Source of the DNA: a virus
Length of the DNA stretch: 46,580 nucleotides
Direction: 5' to 3' (one strand)
Virus record (IMG/VR): IMGVR_UViG_3300043119_000065
Location: 1-46,580 of that record
The position numbers and the translations under genes were made by a program. Numbering within the stretch: position 1 is the first letter of the stretch; every line of letters starts with the position of its first letter. Below the pieces are notes generated by a model. It was given only the letters and a program-made list of their open reading frames with translations, was not told where the DNA came from and did not search any database. Positions 39,285 to 46,580 of the stretch are shown piece after piece.

Positions 39285-40862
39285 ATGACAGAAATCACAC
39301 ATCAACCTTGTCCTTTTGTGTCGTGTGCATCGTCAGATGCCTTTAGCTGGAACCCTGACAAGGGAACAGGAAGGTGTCACTCTTGTGGTGAAGGTTATCC
39401 ATCAAGAGAAAGGACTTTCGACTGGGCAAAACAACAATATAAAGTAGGAGAATTTATGAAGGAAGGGTTGTCAACTATGAGTTACACACCAAAAATGATT
39501 GAATCATCTTCTGCTGGACAACATCTAGCTATGCGTGGCCTTACAGTTGCTACCATGAAAGAGTTCAATGTCCTGACCTATGATGATCGTCAAGAGTATG
39601 TCTATCCATCAGGCGGCATTAAGGTTCGTCGTCTAGATGAAAAAGCATTCTATGCTAAGAATAGTTTCAAGGGTGACGAACTGTTCGGCATGAACCTGTT
39701 TACATCTGGTTGTTCCAAGAAGGTAACAGTCACAGAGGGTGAACTGGACGCTCTCTCAGCAGCCCAAATGCTAAAGGGCAGCTACATTACCCCTGTTGTC
39801 TCACTGCCCTCTGCGACCCCTTCCAAGAAGCTGTGGGACAACTGCCATGACTGGTTGAATGGGTTTGACGAGATTGTCTTGTCTGTTGATAACGATGAAG
39901 CTGGAAATGCTATCGCTGACAAGATCGCTAAGATGTTCCCTAACAAAGTCTATCGGGTAGATCACAGCAAGTTCAAGGATGCTAATGACTTCCTAAAGGC
40001 TAATGCTGGTGCAGAATATAAGCAGTCTTGGTGGAATGCTAAGAAATACACACCAGAGAATGTCTTGAATACGACCCAACAGTTCTTGTCTCTATACCAT
40101 GATACACCAGAGCATCAGTATGTGCCAACTGGTATTCAGGCACTAGATGATAAGATCATGGGGCTTATGCAGGGTCACTTCACTGTTATCAAAGCACAGA
40201 CTGGTATCGGCAAGACAGAGATTATGCGGTTTCTAGAGTTCAATATGCTCAAGAACAAAATCCCTATTGCTGCATGGCACTTAGAAGAAACTAAACTTCG
40301 TTCTCTGTTGGGTTTGGTATCTTACGAACTGAACGATAACTTTACCCGCCGTGACCTTATTGAAGAAAAGAAGGCAGAAGAACAAGTCATCAAGGCCATC
40401 ACAGAATTGACTAAAGAGGAACTATTCTATCAGTTCTATCTTGGTGATGGTCAGGGTGCTGATGAACTGATTGAACAAATCAGGTTCTTTAGTCAGGCGG
40501 CTGGATGTAAGTTTGTCTTCTTTGAACCTATCCAAGATGTTGTTGCTGGTTCTTCTGAGGAAAGCAAAGAACAGATGCTTGCTGACTTGTCTGTTCGTCT
40601 ATCTAAGCTGGCTGCTGAACTTAATGTGGGCATCGTTACTATCGCCCACACTAACGACAATGGCGACACAAAATACTGTAAGATGATTGGTCAACGTGCT
40701 TCTGTCATTATCGACTTGCAACGAGACAAGGATGCGCCTACAATGGAAGAACGTAACACGACCTATATTCGAGTAGAGAAGAACCGCCCTTGCTCTGAGG
40801 TAGGTTCTGCTGGAAAGATGCGGTTTAACACTGACACATTTACCCTACGGGAGATAGCCTAA
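39285..40862 (+). CDS. DNA primase-helicase (T7 gp4-like)
   Basis: The 525-residue protein has an N-terminal zinc finger (CPFVSC...CHSCG), a TOPRIM primase domain (VTEGELDALSA and SVDNDEAG near residues 148-205) and a RecA-like hexameric helicase domain with Walker A AQTGIGKT near residue 306. It unwinds DNA and primes the lagging strand, acting with the family A polymerase encoded downstream, as in T7. Confidence 0.93.
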   Translation: MTEITHQPCPFVSCASSDAFSWNPDKGTGRCHSCGEGYPSRERTFDWAKQQYKVGEFMKEGLSTMSYTPKMIESSSAGQHLAMRGLTVATMKEFNVLTYDDRQEYVYPSGGIKVRRLDEKAFYAKNSFKGDELFGMNLFTSGCSKKVTVTEGELDALSAAQMLKGSYITPVVSLPSATPSKKLWDNCHDWLNGFDEIVLSVDNDEAGNAIADKIAKMFPNKVYRVDHSKFKDANDFLKANAGAEYKQSWWNAKKYTPENVLNTTQQFLSLYHDTPEHQYVPTGIQALDDKIMGLMQGHFTVIKAQTGIGKTEIMRFLEFNMLKNKIPIAAWHLEETKLRSLLGLVSYELNDNFTRRDLIEEKKAEEQVIKAITELTKEELFYQFYLGDGQGADELIEQIRFFSQAAGCKFVFFEPIQDVVAGSSEESKEQMLADLSVRLSKLAAELNVGIVTIAHTNDNGDTKYCKMIGQRASVIIDLQRDKDAPTMEERNTTYIRVEKNRPCSEVGSAGKMRFNTDTFTLREIA

Positions 40863-41143
40863 TGTATAATAACAATGGTATTGGTCATCAAGATAATGAT
40901 GCAAGTAAAGAAGCAGCTAGTTTTAACCTTGAAGGTAAGCTAAGTATTCGTCAACAAGTTGCAAATCTATTTGACTTACACGGAAAACTAACAGTAGAAC
41001 AAGTATCTTTGCTGCTTAATAAACCAGAAATTTCTGTGCAGCCCCGTGTAACAGAATTAAAAAACTCTGGGTATGTCAAAAACTCTGGGGACAAAAGGGT
41101 AGGTAAGTGGGGGACTAAAGTTACTATTTGGGAGAAAGTATGA
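40862..41143 (+). CDS. Winged-helix DNA-binding protein
   Basis: The 93-residue protein has a C-terminal winged helix (IRQQVANLFDLHGKLTVEQV, then VQPRVTELKNSGYVKNSG and a wing strand). It is translationally coupled to the primase-helicase (one-base overlap) and to the polymerase gene (ATGA). It may regulate or assist initiation of replication. Confidence 0.7.
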   Translation: MYNNNGIGHQDNDASKEAASFNLEGKLSIRQQVANLFDLHGKLTVEQVSLLLNKPEISVQPRVTELKNSGYVKNSGDKRVGKWGTKVTIWEKV

Positions 41144-42984
41144 CAGTATTTGATTGTGAAACTGACGGACTTCTAGACCAAATGACTAAGATTCATGTCC
41201 TGTCTTGGATGGGGACTGATGGAAATGTTCACCACACCCATGACTATGAAGCTATGCGATTGTTCTTTACTGAGGCTAAAGTTCTTATCGGGCATAACAT
41301 CATCCGATTTGATATTCCAGCAGTAGAGAAAATTCTAGGTATTAAGGTCAAGGCCCGTCTAATCGACACTCTGGCATTATCTTGGTATCTTAACCACGAT
41401 CGTATCAAACATGGTCTTGAAGGTTACGGCGTAGACTACGGGGTTCCTAAGCCTATCATTAAAGACTGGAACTCTCTGACGCCAGAAGACTATGCTCACC
41501 GTTGTGATGAAGATGTTAAAATCAACACTCGACTGTGGCGTGACTTGGAAATCAAACTAAACCGCCTCTATCAAGACGAAGAAGAAAAAGATCGTTTCAT
41601 CGACTATCTTAGCTTCAAGATGGATTGTGCTAGAGAACAGGAAGCCCTGCGGTGGAAATTAGATGTCCCTATGGCACAAAACGCTTATGATGAAATCATG
41701 GTCCTTAAGGAAGAAAAGGTAAAGCAACTGTCTCATGCTATGCCTAAACGTATTCTTACCCGTGTAGTCACACAACCAAAGAATATGTATCGTAAAGATC
41801 GTTCCTTGTCTGCTCATGGTGAGAAGTGGGTAGAACTGTGCAAAGAGTATAAACAACAGACTACAACCCAATCTTTTGTTGTTAAGACAGGCGAGGAACT
41901 TGGTAATCCTAACTCTAACGATCAAGTAAAGGATTGGCTATACTCTCTAGGGTGGCAACCAATTACTTTCAAGTTTGTTCGGGATAAGGATACAGGCGAC
42001 GAAAGGATGATTGCTCAAATCCGTAACGAAAGTGATCTCTGTGAAAGCGTCAAGGAGTTGGCAGAAGTTGACCCTGCTGTTGATCTTCTCGATGGCCTGA
42101 CTGTTCTAACCCATCGTGCTGGCATTCTAAAGTCTTTCTTAGACTGTCATGTAGATGGCTATCTTAAGGCTGAGATTGCTGGCCTGACTAACACTCTACG
42201 CTTCAAGCATTCTAAACCTTTGGTGAACCTACCTAGTGTGGACAAGCCATATGGTGATGTAATCAGGGGATGCCTTACCTGCCCAGAGGGATACACTCTT
42301 GCTGGTGCTGATATGGTTAGCCTAGAAGATACTACCAAACGACATTATATGCAGCCTCTTGATCCTGACTATGTAGAAGATATGTCTCGAAAAGGTTTCG
42401 ATCCACACTTGGATTTGGCTAAGTTTGCTGGAACTGTCACACAAGACGACATTGATGCTTACAATCGTGGAGAACGACCAGACCTTAAGAAAGTCCGTAA
42501 GTCCTACAAGGTTGTGAACTACAGTGCTACATATGGCATTGGAGCCGCTAAATTGGCCCGTGGGACAGGTCTAACTGTTAAGGAAGCTAAGGTGCTACTA
42601 GAAGCCTTCTGGGCGCGTAACTGGGCTATTAAGCAGGTTTCTGAGGGTGTTCGGATCAGGGAACTGTTTGACTCTATGTGGCTACAGAACCCTGTCTCTA
42701 AGTTCTGGTATAGCCTACGTTCTGAGAAGGATCGTTTCTCTACTCTTAACCAAGGCACTGGCGTCTTCTGCTTTGATACTTGGGTTGCTCTATGCCGTAA
42801 GAATGGCATTAAGACTATTGGTCAGTTCCATGATGAGATAGTTGCTCTTGTAGAACTTGGTAAAGAGGAAGAAGTAGACCAACTATTACATTGGGCAGCA
42901 TCTAAACTAAACGAGAAGGTTCAACTGAATGTTCCCCTTGGGGCTGATGTTCAGTTCGGTAAGACTTACGGAGAAATCCACTAG
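41140..42984 (+). CDS. DNA polymerase, family A (T7-like)
   Basis: The 614-residue enzyme has a 3'-5' exonuclease domain (DCETDG, GHNIIRFDIP, HRCDEDVKINTRLW) and a polymerase domain. Motif A is ADMVSLEDTTKRHY, unlike the usual DYSxIELR. Motif B is RKSYKVVNYSATYG with Tyr at the position of Tyr526 in T7. Motif C is QFHDEIVALVE. ATG 41140 overlaps the previous stop; a TTG at 41128 is rejected. It is shorter than T7 gp5 (704 residues). Confidence 0.92.
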   Translation: MTVFDCETDGLLDQMTKIHVLSWMGTDGNVHHTHDYEAMRLFFTEAKVLIGHNIIRFDIPAVEKILGIKVKARLIDTLALSWYLNHDRIKHGLEGYGVDYGVPKPIIKDWNSLTPEDYAHRCDEDVKINTRLWRDLEIKLNRLYQDEEEKDRFIDYLSFKMDCAREQEALRWKLDVPMAQNAYDEIMVLKEEKVKQLSHAMPKRILTRVVTQPKNMYRKDRSLSAHGEKWVELCKEYKQQTTTQSFVVKTGEELGNPNSNDQVKDWLYSLGWQPITFKFVRDKDTGDERMIAQIRNESDLCESVKELAEVDPAVDLLDGLTVLTHRAGILKSFLDCHVDGYLKAEIAGLTNTLRFKHSKPLVNLPSVDKPYGDVIRGCLTCPEGYTLAGADMVSLEDTTKRHYMQPLDPDYVEDMSRKGFDPHLDLAKFAGTVTQDDIDAYNRGERPDLKKVRKSYKVVNYSATYGIGAAKLARGTGLTVKEAKVLLEAFWARNWAIKQVSEGVRIRELFDSMWLQNPVSKFWYSLRSEKDRFSTLNQGTGVFCFDTWVALCRKNGIKTIGQFHDEIVALVELGKEEEVDQLLHWAASKLNEKVQLNVPLGADVQFGKTYGEIH

Positions 42985-43053
42985 TTTGTGAGTCTTTCGT
43001 GCAACAGGTTCTAACATAAGTGTAGAACTTACGTTTTTCTACAAGATTTTGTG

Positions 43054-43082
43054 TTACAAAACCCGAAAAAAGGTCTTATATA
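43054..43082 (+). promoter_or_regulatory. Rightward promoter, copy C of the AAAAAAGGTCT family
   Basis: TTACAA (43054-43059), a 17-base spacer ending AAAAAAGGTCT and TATATA (43077-43082), 30 bases upstream of the probable SSB gene. It would give extra transcription of SSB, exonuclease and endonuclease I genes. Confidence 0.7.
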
Positions 43083-43111
43083 CTATTACACAGCCAAGAA
43101 AAGGAAACCCG

Positions 43112-43663
43112 ATGGCTCGATACACAATGGAAATGGTTCTGGAATACGCACGAGTGTTTCCAGAGAATGCTGATATGGGCAATCCAGACGGCATCAAATT
43201 GCAGAAGGATATTGCAAAGAAAGGTGGCCAGTATGTAGTCAACCTTTACTTCACTGACTACGACCAGATTGAAAAGCTGACGGCAGAAGGTTTGGACCTA
43301 GCACCACTTGGCCATAAGCGCATCATTGATGGCAATGCAAACTACGGTGTTGGCAAATACATGAAAGCCAAGCGTGACGTTAAGGACAACATCAAGACCT
43401 TTGACAACAAAAAAGGTGGAACCACTGATGTAAACTATGGTGGTCCAATCGGTGTTGTTGACTTGCGTGACCCAGCTAATAAGCGTTGGTGGTCCTTCAC
43501 TGATGATGGCGCTTTGGGTAATGGCACTAAGGCTATGGTTCAGTTTGAAACCTATAGCGATGGGGCTGGTATCCGTTTGGTTAATATCGGTATCACTGAA
43601 CACGTTCCTTACGAGAGCAACGAAGGGAACTACTCCAACAACGAACTCTTTAAGGTGGCATAA
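43112..43663 (+). CDS. Probable single-stranded DNA-binding protein
   Basis: This 183-residue protein starts at ATG 43112 after GGAAA; the frame to 43049 is rejected because it covers the promoter. It has strands and aromatic residues suited to an OB fold (GGQYVVNLYFTDYDQIEKL, TDVNYGGPIGVVDLRDPANK, YSDGAGIRLVNIGITEHVPY). Its own promoter and place between polymerase and nuclease genes fit SSB. The fold is inferred. Confidence 0.6.
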   Translation: MARYTMEMVLEYARVFPENADMGNPDGIKLQKDIAKKGGQYVVNLYFTDYDQIEKLTAEGLDLAPLGHKRIIDGNANYGVGKYMKAKRDVKDNIKTFDNKKGGTTDVNYGGPIGVVDLRDPANKRWWSFTDDGALGNGTKAMVQFETYSDGAGIRLVNIGITEHVPYESNEGNYSNNELFKVA

Positions 43664-43664
43664 G

Positions 43665-43865
43665 ATGATTAAAATTAAAACTGAAAAGATGAACCCTTTT
43701 TTGGTTTTTGCTATTGCAATTCTTGTAATTGTGGCTGCACCCCTTCTGGTTATTGCTTCTCTTAATACCTTGTTCCCTGCGCTGTCTATCCCATATACGT
43801 TTGGAACTTGGTTTGCCACAGCGTTTCTTGTGTCTGTATTTAGTGCTGGAAAGACAAAAGAATGA
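43665..43865 (+). CDS. Small membrane protein with two spans
   Basis: The 66-residue protein has two hydrophobic spans (FLVFAIAILVIVAAPLLVIA and TFGTWFATAFLVSVFSAG). It starts one base after the previous stop and overlaps the next gene by four bases. Unknown role. Confidence 0.6.
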   Translation: MIKIKTEKMNPFLVFAIAILVIVAAPLLVIASLNTLFPALSIPYTFGTWFATAFLVSVFSAGKTKE

Positions 43866-44062
43866 AAATCTCTATTACCTTTACTCATACTCAAGAAGAA
43901 GATGGGTTTGATGGGCAGACTGGTGCTGTTCGGGATAACGTGACTGACCTCTATGAGGCTGCACAAGTCCTGACAGACGCCTTTCGAGGGGCTGGCTTCT
44001 CCTATGTGGTGAACGTAGGGTTTGAAAAAGATGATGGCGAAGTCGTTTTTGGTCAGTTTTAA
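43862..44062 (+). CDS. Hypothetical protein
   Basis: The 66-residue acidic protein (DNVTDLYEAAQVLTDAFRGA, YVVNVGFEKDDGEVVFGQF) looks like a small alpha-beta protein. It overlaps the upstream gene and precedes the HNH gene. Not recognised. Confidence 0.6.
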   Translation: MKISITFTHTQEEDGFDGQTGAVRDNVTDLYEAAQVLTDAFRGAGFSYVVNVGFEKDDGEVVFGQF

Positions 44063-44074
44063 GGAAGTAATCAA

Positions 44075-44521
44075 GTGGAAAATAAAGGTAAAGTCTTAGT
44101 AGACGGTAAAACTTGCCCTAAGTGTAGCGTCTTTAAGCCTTTAGACTCATTCCACAAAGACAAAACCTCAAAATTTGGATTGGCATATTACTGTAAAGTT
44201 TGTGCCAATTCTTCTTCGAGAAAGAACCACAAGACACTTTCAGAAAACACAAGTTGGGTCTTGGAAAGACGCCATAGACAAAAAACTGCTGCTAGGGAAT
44301 CTAAACTAAAAGCTATAGAATATATTGGTAATAAGTGTTTGGATTGTGGTAATACTTATCCTTCCTATGTGTATGATATACACCACATAGATGGGGATAC
44401 AAAACTAGATAACCCCTCTAGACTTTTAAGGGGAGATTGGGTTTTGGCAAAGGCTGAGTTAGATAAGTGCGTATTACTATGCGCTAATTGTCATAGGGAG
44501 AGACATTTTGGGGCGCGGTAA
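44075..44521 (+). CDS. HNH endonuclease inserted at the exonuclease gene start
   Basis: The 148-residue protein begins at GTG 44075 with AAGGAAG upstream. It has an N-terminal zinc finger (CPKCSVFKPLDSF, then CKVC) like the other two HNH proteins. Its C-terminal HNH domain differs: CLDCGN, YDIHHIDGDTKLDNP and LLCANCHRERH. Residues 5-11 read GKVLVDG, the same as residues 4-10 of the exonuclease that follows, and 18 of 20 bases match. It appears to have captured or duplicated the start of its target gene. Confidence 0.88.
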   Translation: MENKGKVLVDGKTCPKCSVFKPLDSFHKDKTSKFGLAYYCKVCANSSSRKNHKTLSENTSWVLERRHRQKTAARESKLKAIEYIGNKCLDCGNTYPSYVYDIHHIDGDTKLDNPSRLLRGDWVLAKAELDKCVLLCANCHRERHFGAR

Positions 44522-45212
44522 AGTTTTAGTGGACGGAGACATTATCGCATATAGGGCTGCCTTTTCCACTCAAGATAAAGCCCCTGATGATGCGATAAAG
44601 AAGACTGAGGAAATTATCACTTACATTCTTAACGAGTGTGTTGGTTTTCCTTTCGCATCATCAGATGACTTTCAGGTCTATCTAACAGGTAGTGGTAACT
44701 TTCGGTATGACATTGCTAAATCCCATGAGTATAAAGGGAATAGGAAATATACCGAAAAGCCACAATACCTAGGATTAACACGAGAGTATTTAACTGATAA
44801 TTATGGGGCCATTACAAGTTCTGGGGAAGAAGCTGACGATCTGATTTCAAAAGCTGCTGCTGCACTTGATTATAATTGTGTTGTTGCCTCTATTGATAAG
44901 GATATGCTTCAACTCCCTTGTTGGCATTATAACTTTGGTAAGGGTGAATGGGGTAAGGTAGAACCTTTCGGGGGAACTAAATTCTTCTATACTCAAATCT
45001 TGACTGGTGATAGAGCAGATAATATCGTAGGCATTCATGGCATTGGCCCTGTAAAGGCTGATAAACTTCTACAAGATTGCGACACAGAAGAAAAGCTATG
45101 GGATGCTGTAGTCAAAGCCTATCAGGGTGATACAGAAAGGGTAATTGAGAATGCGAGACTTTTATGGCTAAGGCGATACGACAATCAACTGTGGGAACCA
45201 CCCAAGCCATAA
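44508..45212 (+). CDS. 5'-3' exonuclease (FEN or T7 gp6-like)
   Basis: The 234-residue protein has the FEN-type motifs: VLVDGDIIAYR with the first metal ligand, GEEADDLISKAA, ASIDKDMLQLP and TGDRADNIVGIHGIGPVKADKL with the helix-hairpin-helix. It degrades 5' ends and primers during replication and recombination. It uses a TTG start at 44508 inside the HNH gene, with AGGGAG upstream, probably created by the HNH insertion. Confidence 0.88.
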   Translation: MGRGKVLVDGDIIAYRAAFSTQDKAPDDAIKKTEEIITYILNECVGFPFASSDDFQVYLTGSGNFRYDIAKSHEYKGNRKYTEKPQYLGLTREYLTDNYGAITSSGEEADDLISKAAAALDYNCVVASIDKDMLQLPCWHYNFGKGEWGKVEPFGGTKFFYTQILTGDRADNIVGIHGIGPVKADKLLQDCDTEEKLWDAVVKAYQGDTERVIENARLLWLRRYDNQLWEPPKP

Positions 45213-45583
45213 AGCATGGTTACAGGTCGGGACTTGAGGATAAGATTTCTGAACAACTCAAGTCTCTGTCTGTGCCAGTTAGATATGAAGAACTTAAGAT
45301 TAGTTACTCTGTTCCAGAAAGCCTTCATACTTATACGCCCGACTTTGAACTTCCTAATGGCATCATCATTGAGTCTAAAGGTAGGTTTGTTGCTGCTGAT
45401 CGAAAGAAACACTTGTTAATTAAGCAGCAATATCCACACCTTGATATTCGTTTTGTCTTTTCTAACTCTAGGGCTAAGATAAACAAAGGGTCTAAGACTT
45501 CATATGCGGATTGGTGTAATAAGTTTGGGTTCCTTTATGCTGACAAACTTATCCCAAAGGAATGGATAGATGAAACCGTTTGA
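45164..45583 (+). CDS. Endonuclease I (Holliday junction resolvase, T7 gp3-like)
   Basis: The 139-residue protein has the endonuclease I pattern: YRSGLEDKISEQL with the catalytic Glu, SYSVPES, HTYTPDFELPNGIIIESKG with PDF and ExK, and a final YADWCNKFGF. It resolves branched DNA and debrands replicating phage DNA. It overlaps the exonuclease by 49 bases. Confidence 0.9.
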   Translation: MAKAIRQSTVGTTQAIKHGYRSGLEDKISEQLKSLSVPVRYEELKISYSVPESLHTYTPDFELPNGIIIESKGRFVAADRKKHLLIKQQYPHLDIRFVFSNSRAKINKGSKTSYADWCNKFGFLYADKLIPKEWIDETV

Positions 45584-45773
45584 GATTATCGACCAAAGAG
45601 TTCCATACCAAGTTGACCCAATGACTATTGAGGAAATTGATAACCATGCAGATGCTAAAAGGATTTGGGCAACTATTGCTGAGTGTAAAAAACTTTGTGA
45701 TAAACAAGTTGACTTGGGAACGGAAAGGGTCTATCAACAAGTCTGCAACGTTTTTGATATGGGACGTAGTTGA
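45570..45773 (+). CDS. Hypothetical protein
   Basis: The 67-residue protein (MTIEEIDNHADAKRIWATIA, CKKLCDKQVDLG) starts within the end of endonuclease I and has AGGAAT-like sequence upstream. Helical; not recognised. Confidence 0.6.
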   Translation: MKPFEIIDQRVPYQVDPMTIEEIDNHADAKRIWATIAECKKLCDKQVDLGTERVYQQVCNVFDMGRS

Positions 45774-45981
45774 TGGCCCCTTCTACGTTGATGAGTTAGA
45801 AAAGGCAGAGGTTGATCTTGACGATGACATCAGTGAAGGCTATAACTACATGGTAGTTCTAAAGATCGAAGAAGATGGAGTTGTAAAGCAAATCAACTCT
45901 TGGTATCAAACCGAAGAAGAAGTTATGTATCTTGTCAACTACTTCAAAAGCAACATTCAACCATTAGAGGTCAACGAATGA
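45754..45981 (+). CDS. Hypothetical acidic protein, start uncertain
   Basis: The frame carries a convincing acidic protein (VDGPFYVDELEKAEVDLDDD, NYMVVLKIEEDGVVKQINSW). No ATG lies near its start: TTG 45754 is used here and gives 75 residues, while the frame upstream to ATG 45628 runs through the previous gene. A ribosomal slip from the previous gene is a less likely option. Confidence 0.5.
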   Translation: MIWDVVDGPFYVDELEKAEVDLDDDISEGYNYMVVLKIEEDGVVKQINSWYQTEEEVMYLVNYFKSNIQPLEVNE

Positions 45982-46277
45982 AGACTAAGCAGGAACACAT
46001 TGATGAAGTTATGGATCAGTTTGACTTTGGTAGAGTAGCTAAAGCTATGAAGTCCCTTGACTGGAAGTGGGTTTTAGCAGAAGAAGGCGTCCCTCAAGAA
46101 TGGGAACTCCGTCGGGAAGCGCGAAGACTTCTAGGTTTTGCCTATGATGGCGGGACTGAGTTTAATGTAAGCCCCTATACGACAGGGACAGGTGGTTTTG
46201 AAGCTACATATAGTAAAGAATATGATAATCTTGGACTAAAGTTTATTGTGGCATCTTGGGAAACAGGAGATTTTTAA
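45978..46277 (+). CDS. Hypothetical protein
   Basis: The 99-residue protein begins at ATG 45978, overlapping the previous stop (ATGA). It has a helical start (QEHIDEVMDQFDFGRVAKAM) and a C-terminal beta part (GTEFNVSPYTTGTGGFEATY). One-base overlap with the phosphoesterase gene. A family is not assigned. Confidence 0.65.
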   Translation: MKTKQEHIDEVMDQFDFGRVAKAMKSLDWKWVLAEEGVPQEWELRREARRLLGFAYDGGTEFNVSPYTTGTGGFEATYSKEYDNLGLKFIVASWETGDF

Positions 46278-46580
46278 TGGCAGGTAAAACAGTAGTAGTC
46301 TTTAGTTGCGCCCATAGTGATCCTTCGGTAAGCAACGAACGATTTAGTTGGTTGGGGGAGTTCCTATATGACCTTAAACCTGATTATGTTGTTGACCTAG
46401 GTGATGGCGCTGATATGCGGTCGTTGAATACATACGACACTCGTTACCCACAGGCTATCGTATCTCAATCTTATGCAGAAGACATCGAACACTATAATGA
46501 TGCTATGGAACGTATGCGATGGAAGTTTCGACACAATAAACGTAAAAGTCCATACTATATTGGATTTGAAGGAAACCATG
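46277..46580 (+). CDS. Metallophosphoesterase, N-terminal part (continues at 1)
   Basis: ATG 46277 (TAATG with the previous gene) opens the phosphoesterase. VVVFSCAHSD is the first metal-binding strand and DYVVDLGDGADMRS supplies the GD motif. The frame runs through the circular join into bases 1-606; the last 127 bases duplicate the window start. Confidence 0.85.
   Translation, partial: MAGKTVVVFSCAHSDPSVSNERFSWLGEFLYDLKPDYVVDLGDGADMRSLNTYDTRYPQAIVSQSYAEDIEHYNDAMERMRWKFRHNKRKSPYYIGFEGNH
46454..46580. repeat. 127-bp terminal direct repeat (right copy)
   Basis: Exact copy of bases 1-127. See the left copy: it indicates a closed circular assembly. Confidence 0.95.

Noticed and set aside
43298-44074. 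258-codon minus-strand frame opposite SSB and small genes
   Set aside because: It lies opposite supported rightward genes with ribosome sites; no domain was recognised.
1-46580. Prophage or lysogeny module (integrase, repressor, excisionase, partition genes)
   Set aside because: No protein with these features was recognised on either strand; only the parS-like site hints at replicon maintenance.

Overview
The window is a complete, circularly closing genome of a tailed phage with a long non-contractile tail (siphovirus morphology). Bases 1-127 recur exactly at 46454-46580, so the unique length is 46,453 bp, and a metallophosphoesterase gene runs across the artificial ends. There is a full lambda-like head and tail set (small and large terminase, portal, XkdF-type protease, scaffold, major capsid, tail tube, frameshifted tail chaperones, tape measure, J-like tip protein). 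A host in the Alphaproteobacteria, perhaps a marine Rhodobacterales, is an inference from the DUF1127 protein, the B12-dependent ribonucleotide reductase and a cluster of GANTC sites. No integrase, repressor or ParA/ParB gene was seen, so the phage looks lytic from gene content.

There are two transcription arms. The leftward arm (about 31.4 kb down to 6.47 kb) starts with a short cassette of small unknown genes (31331-29921). A 1.06-kb non-coding region follows, then the late block: small terminase, tRNA-like element, large terminase, portal, head proteins, tail proteins, tail fibres and a lysis cassette (endolysin, XhlA-like protein, holin, embedded u-spanin). The rightward arm starts at 32.2 kb with small early genes, including a GC-rich island with Lar-like and RyR-domain genes. 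It continues with ThyX, a sigma factor and a T7-like replication module (primase-helicase, family A polymerase, probable SSB, FEN-type exonuclease, endonuclease I). It then passes through the genome ends to a methyltransferase, MazG-like protein, class II RNR, tRNA-Arg, glutaredoxin, PhoH and a DUF3310 protein. The arms meet at a hairpin terminator at 6432-6469.

Four homing endonuclease genes are present. A GIY-YIG gene sits inside a group I intron that splits the RNR gene in its catalytic cysteine codon. Three HNH genes are wedged between tail, head-packaging and exonuclease genes.

The most unusual signals are non-coding. (1) A perfect 16-bp chromosomal parS palindrome lies at 29581-29596 with no parB in the phage. 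(2) Two promoter families have conserved spacers: three copies of TTACAA-N17-TATAWR with AAAAAAGGTCT in the spacer, and two copies of TTGACA-N17 with CTACCGAATCA in the spacer. (3) A leader with a 12-14-bp ACTATAGT-centred palindrome is shared by the late region and the primase-helicase gene. (4) A divergent early region at 31.3-32.2 kb combines clustered GANTC sites with two arrays of iteron-like repeats and is a candidate replication origin or control region.
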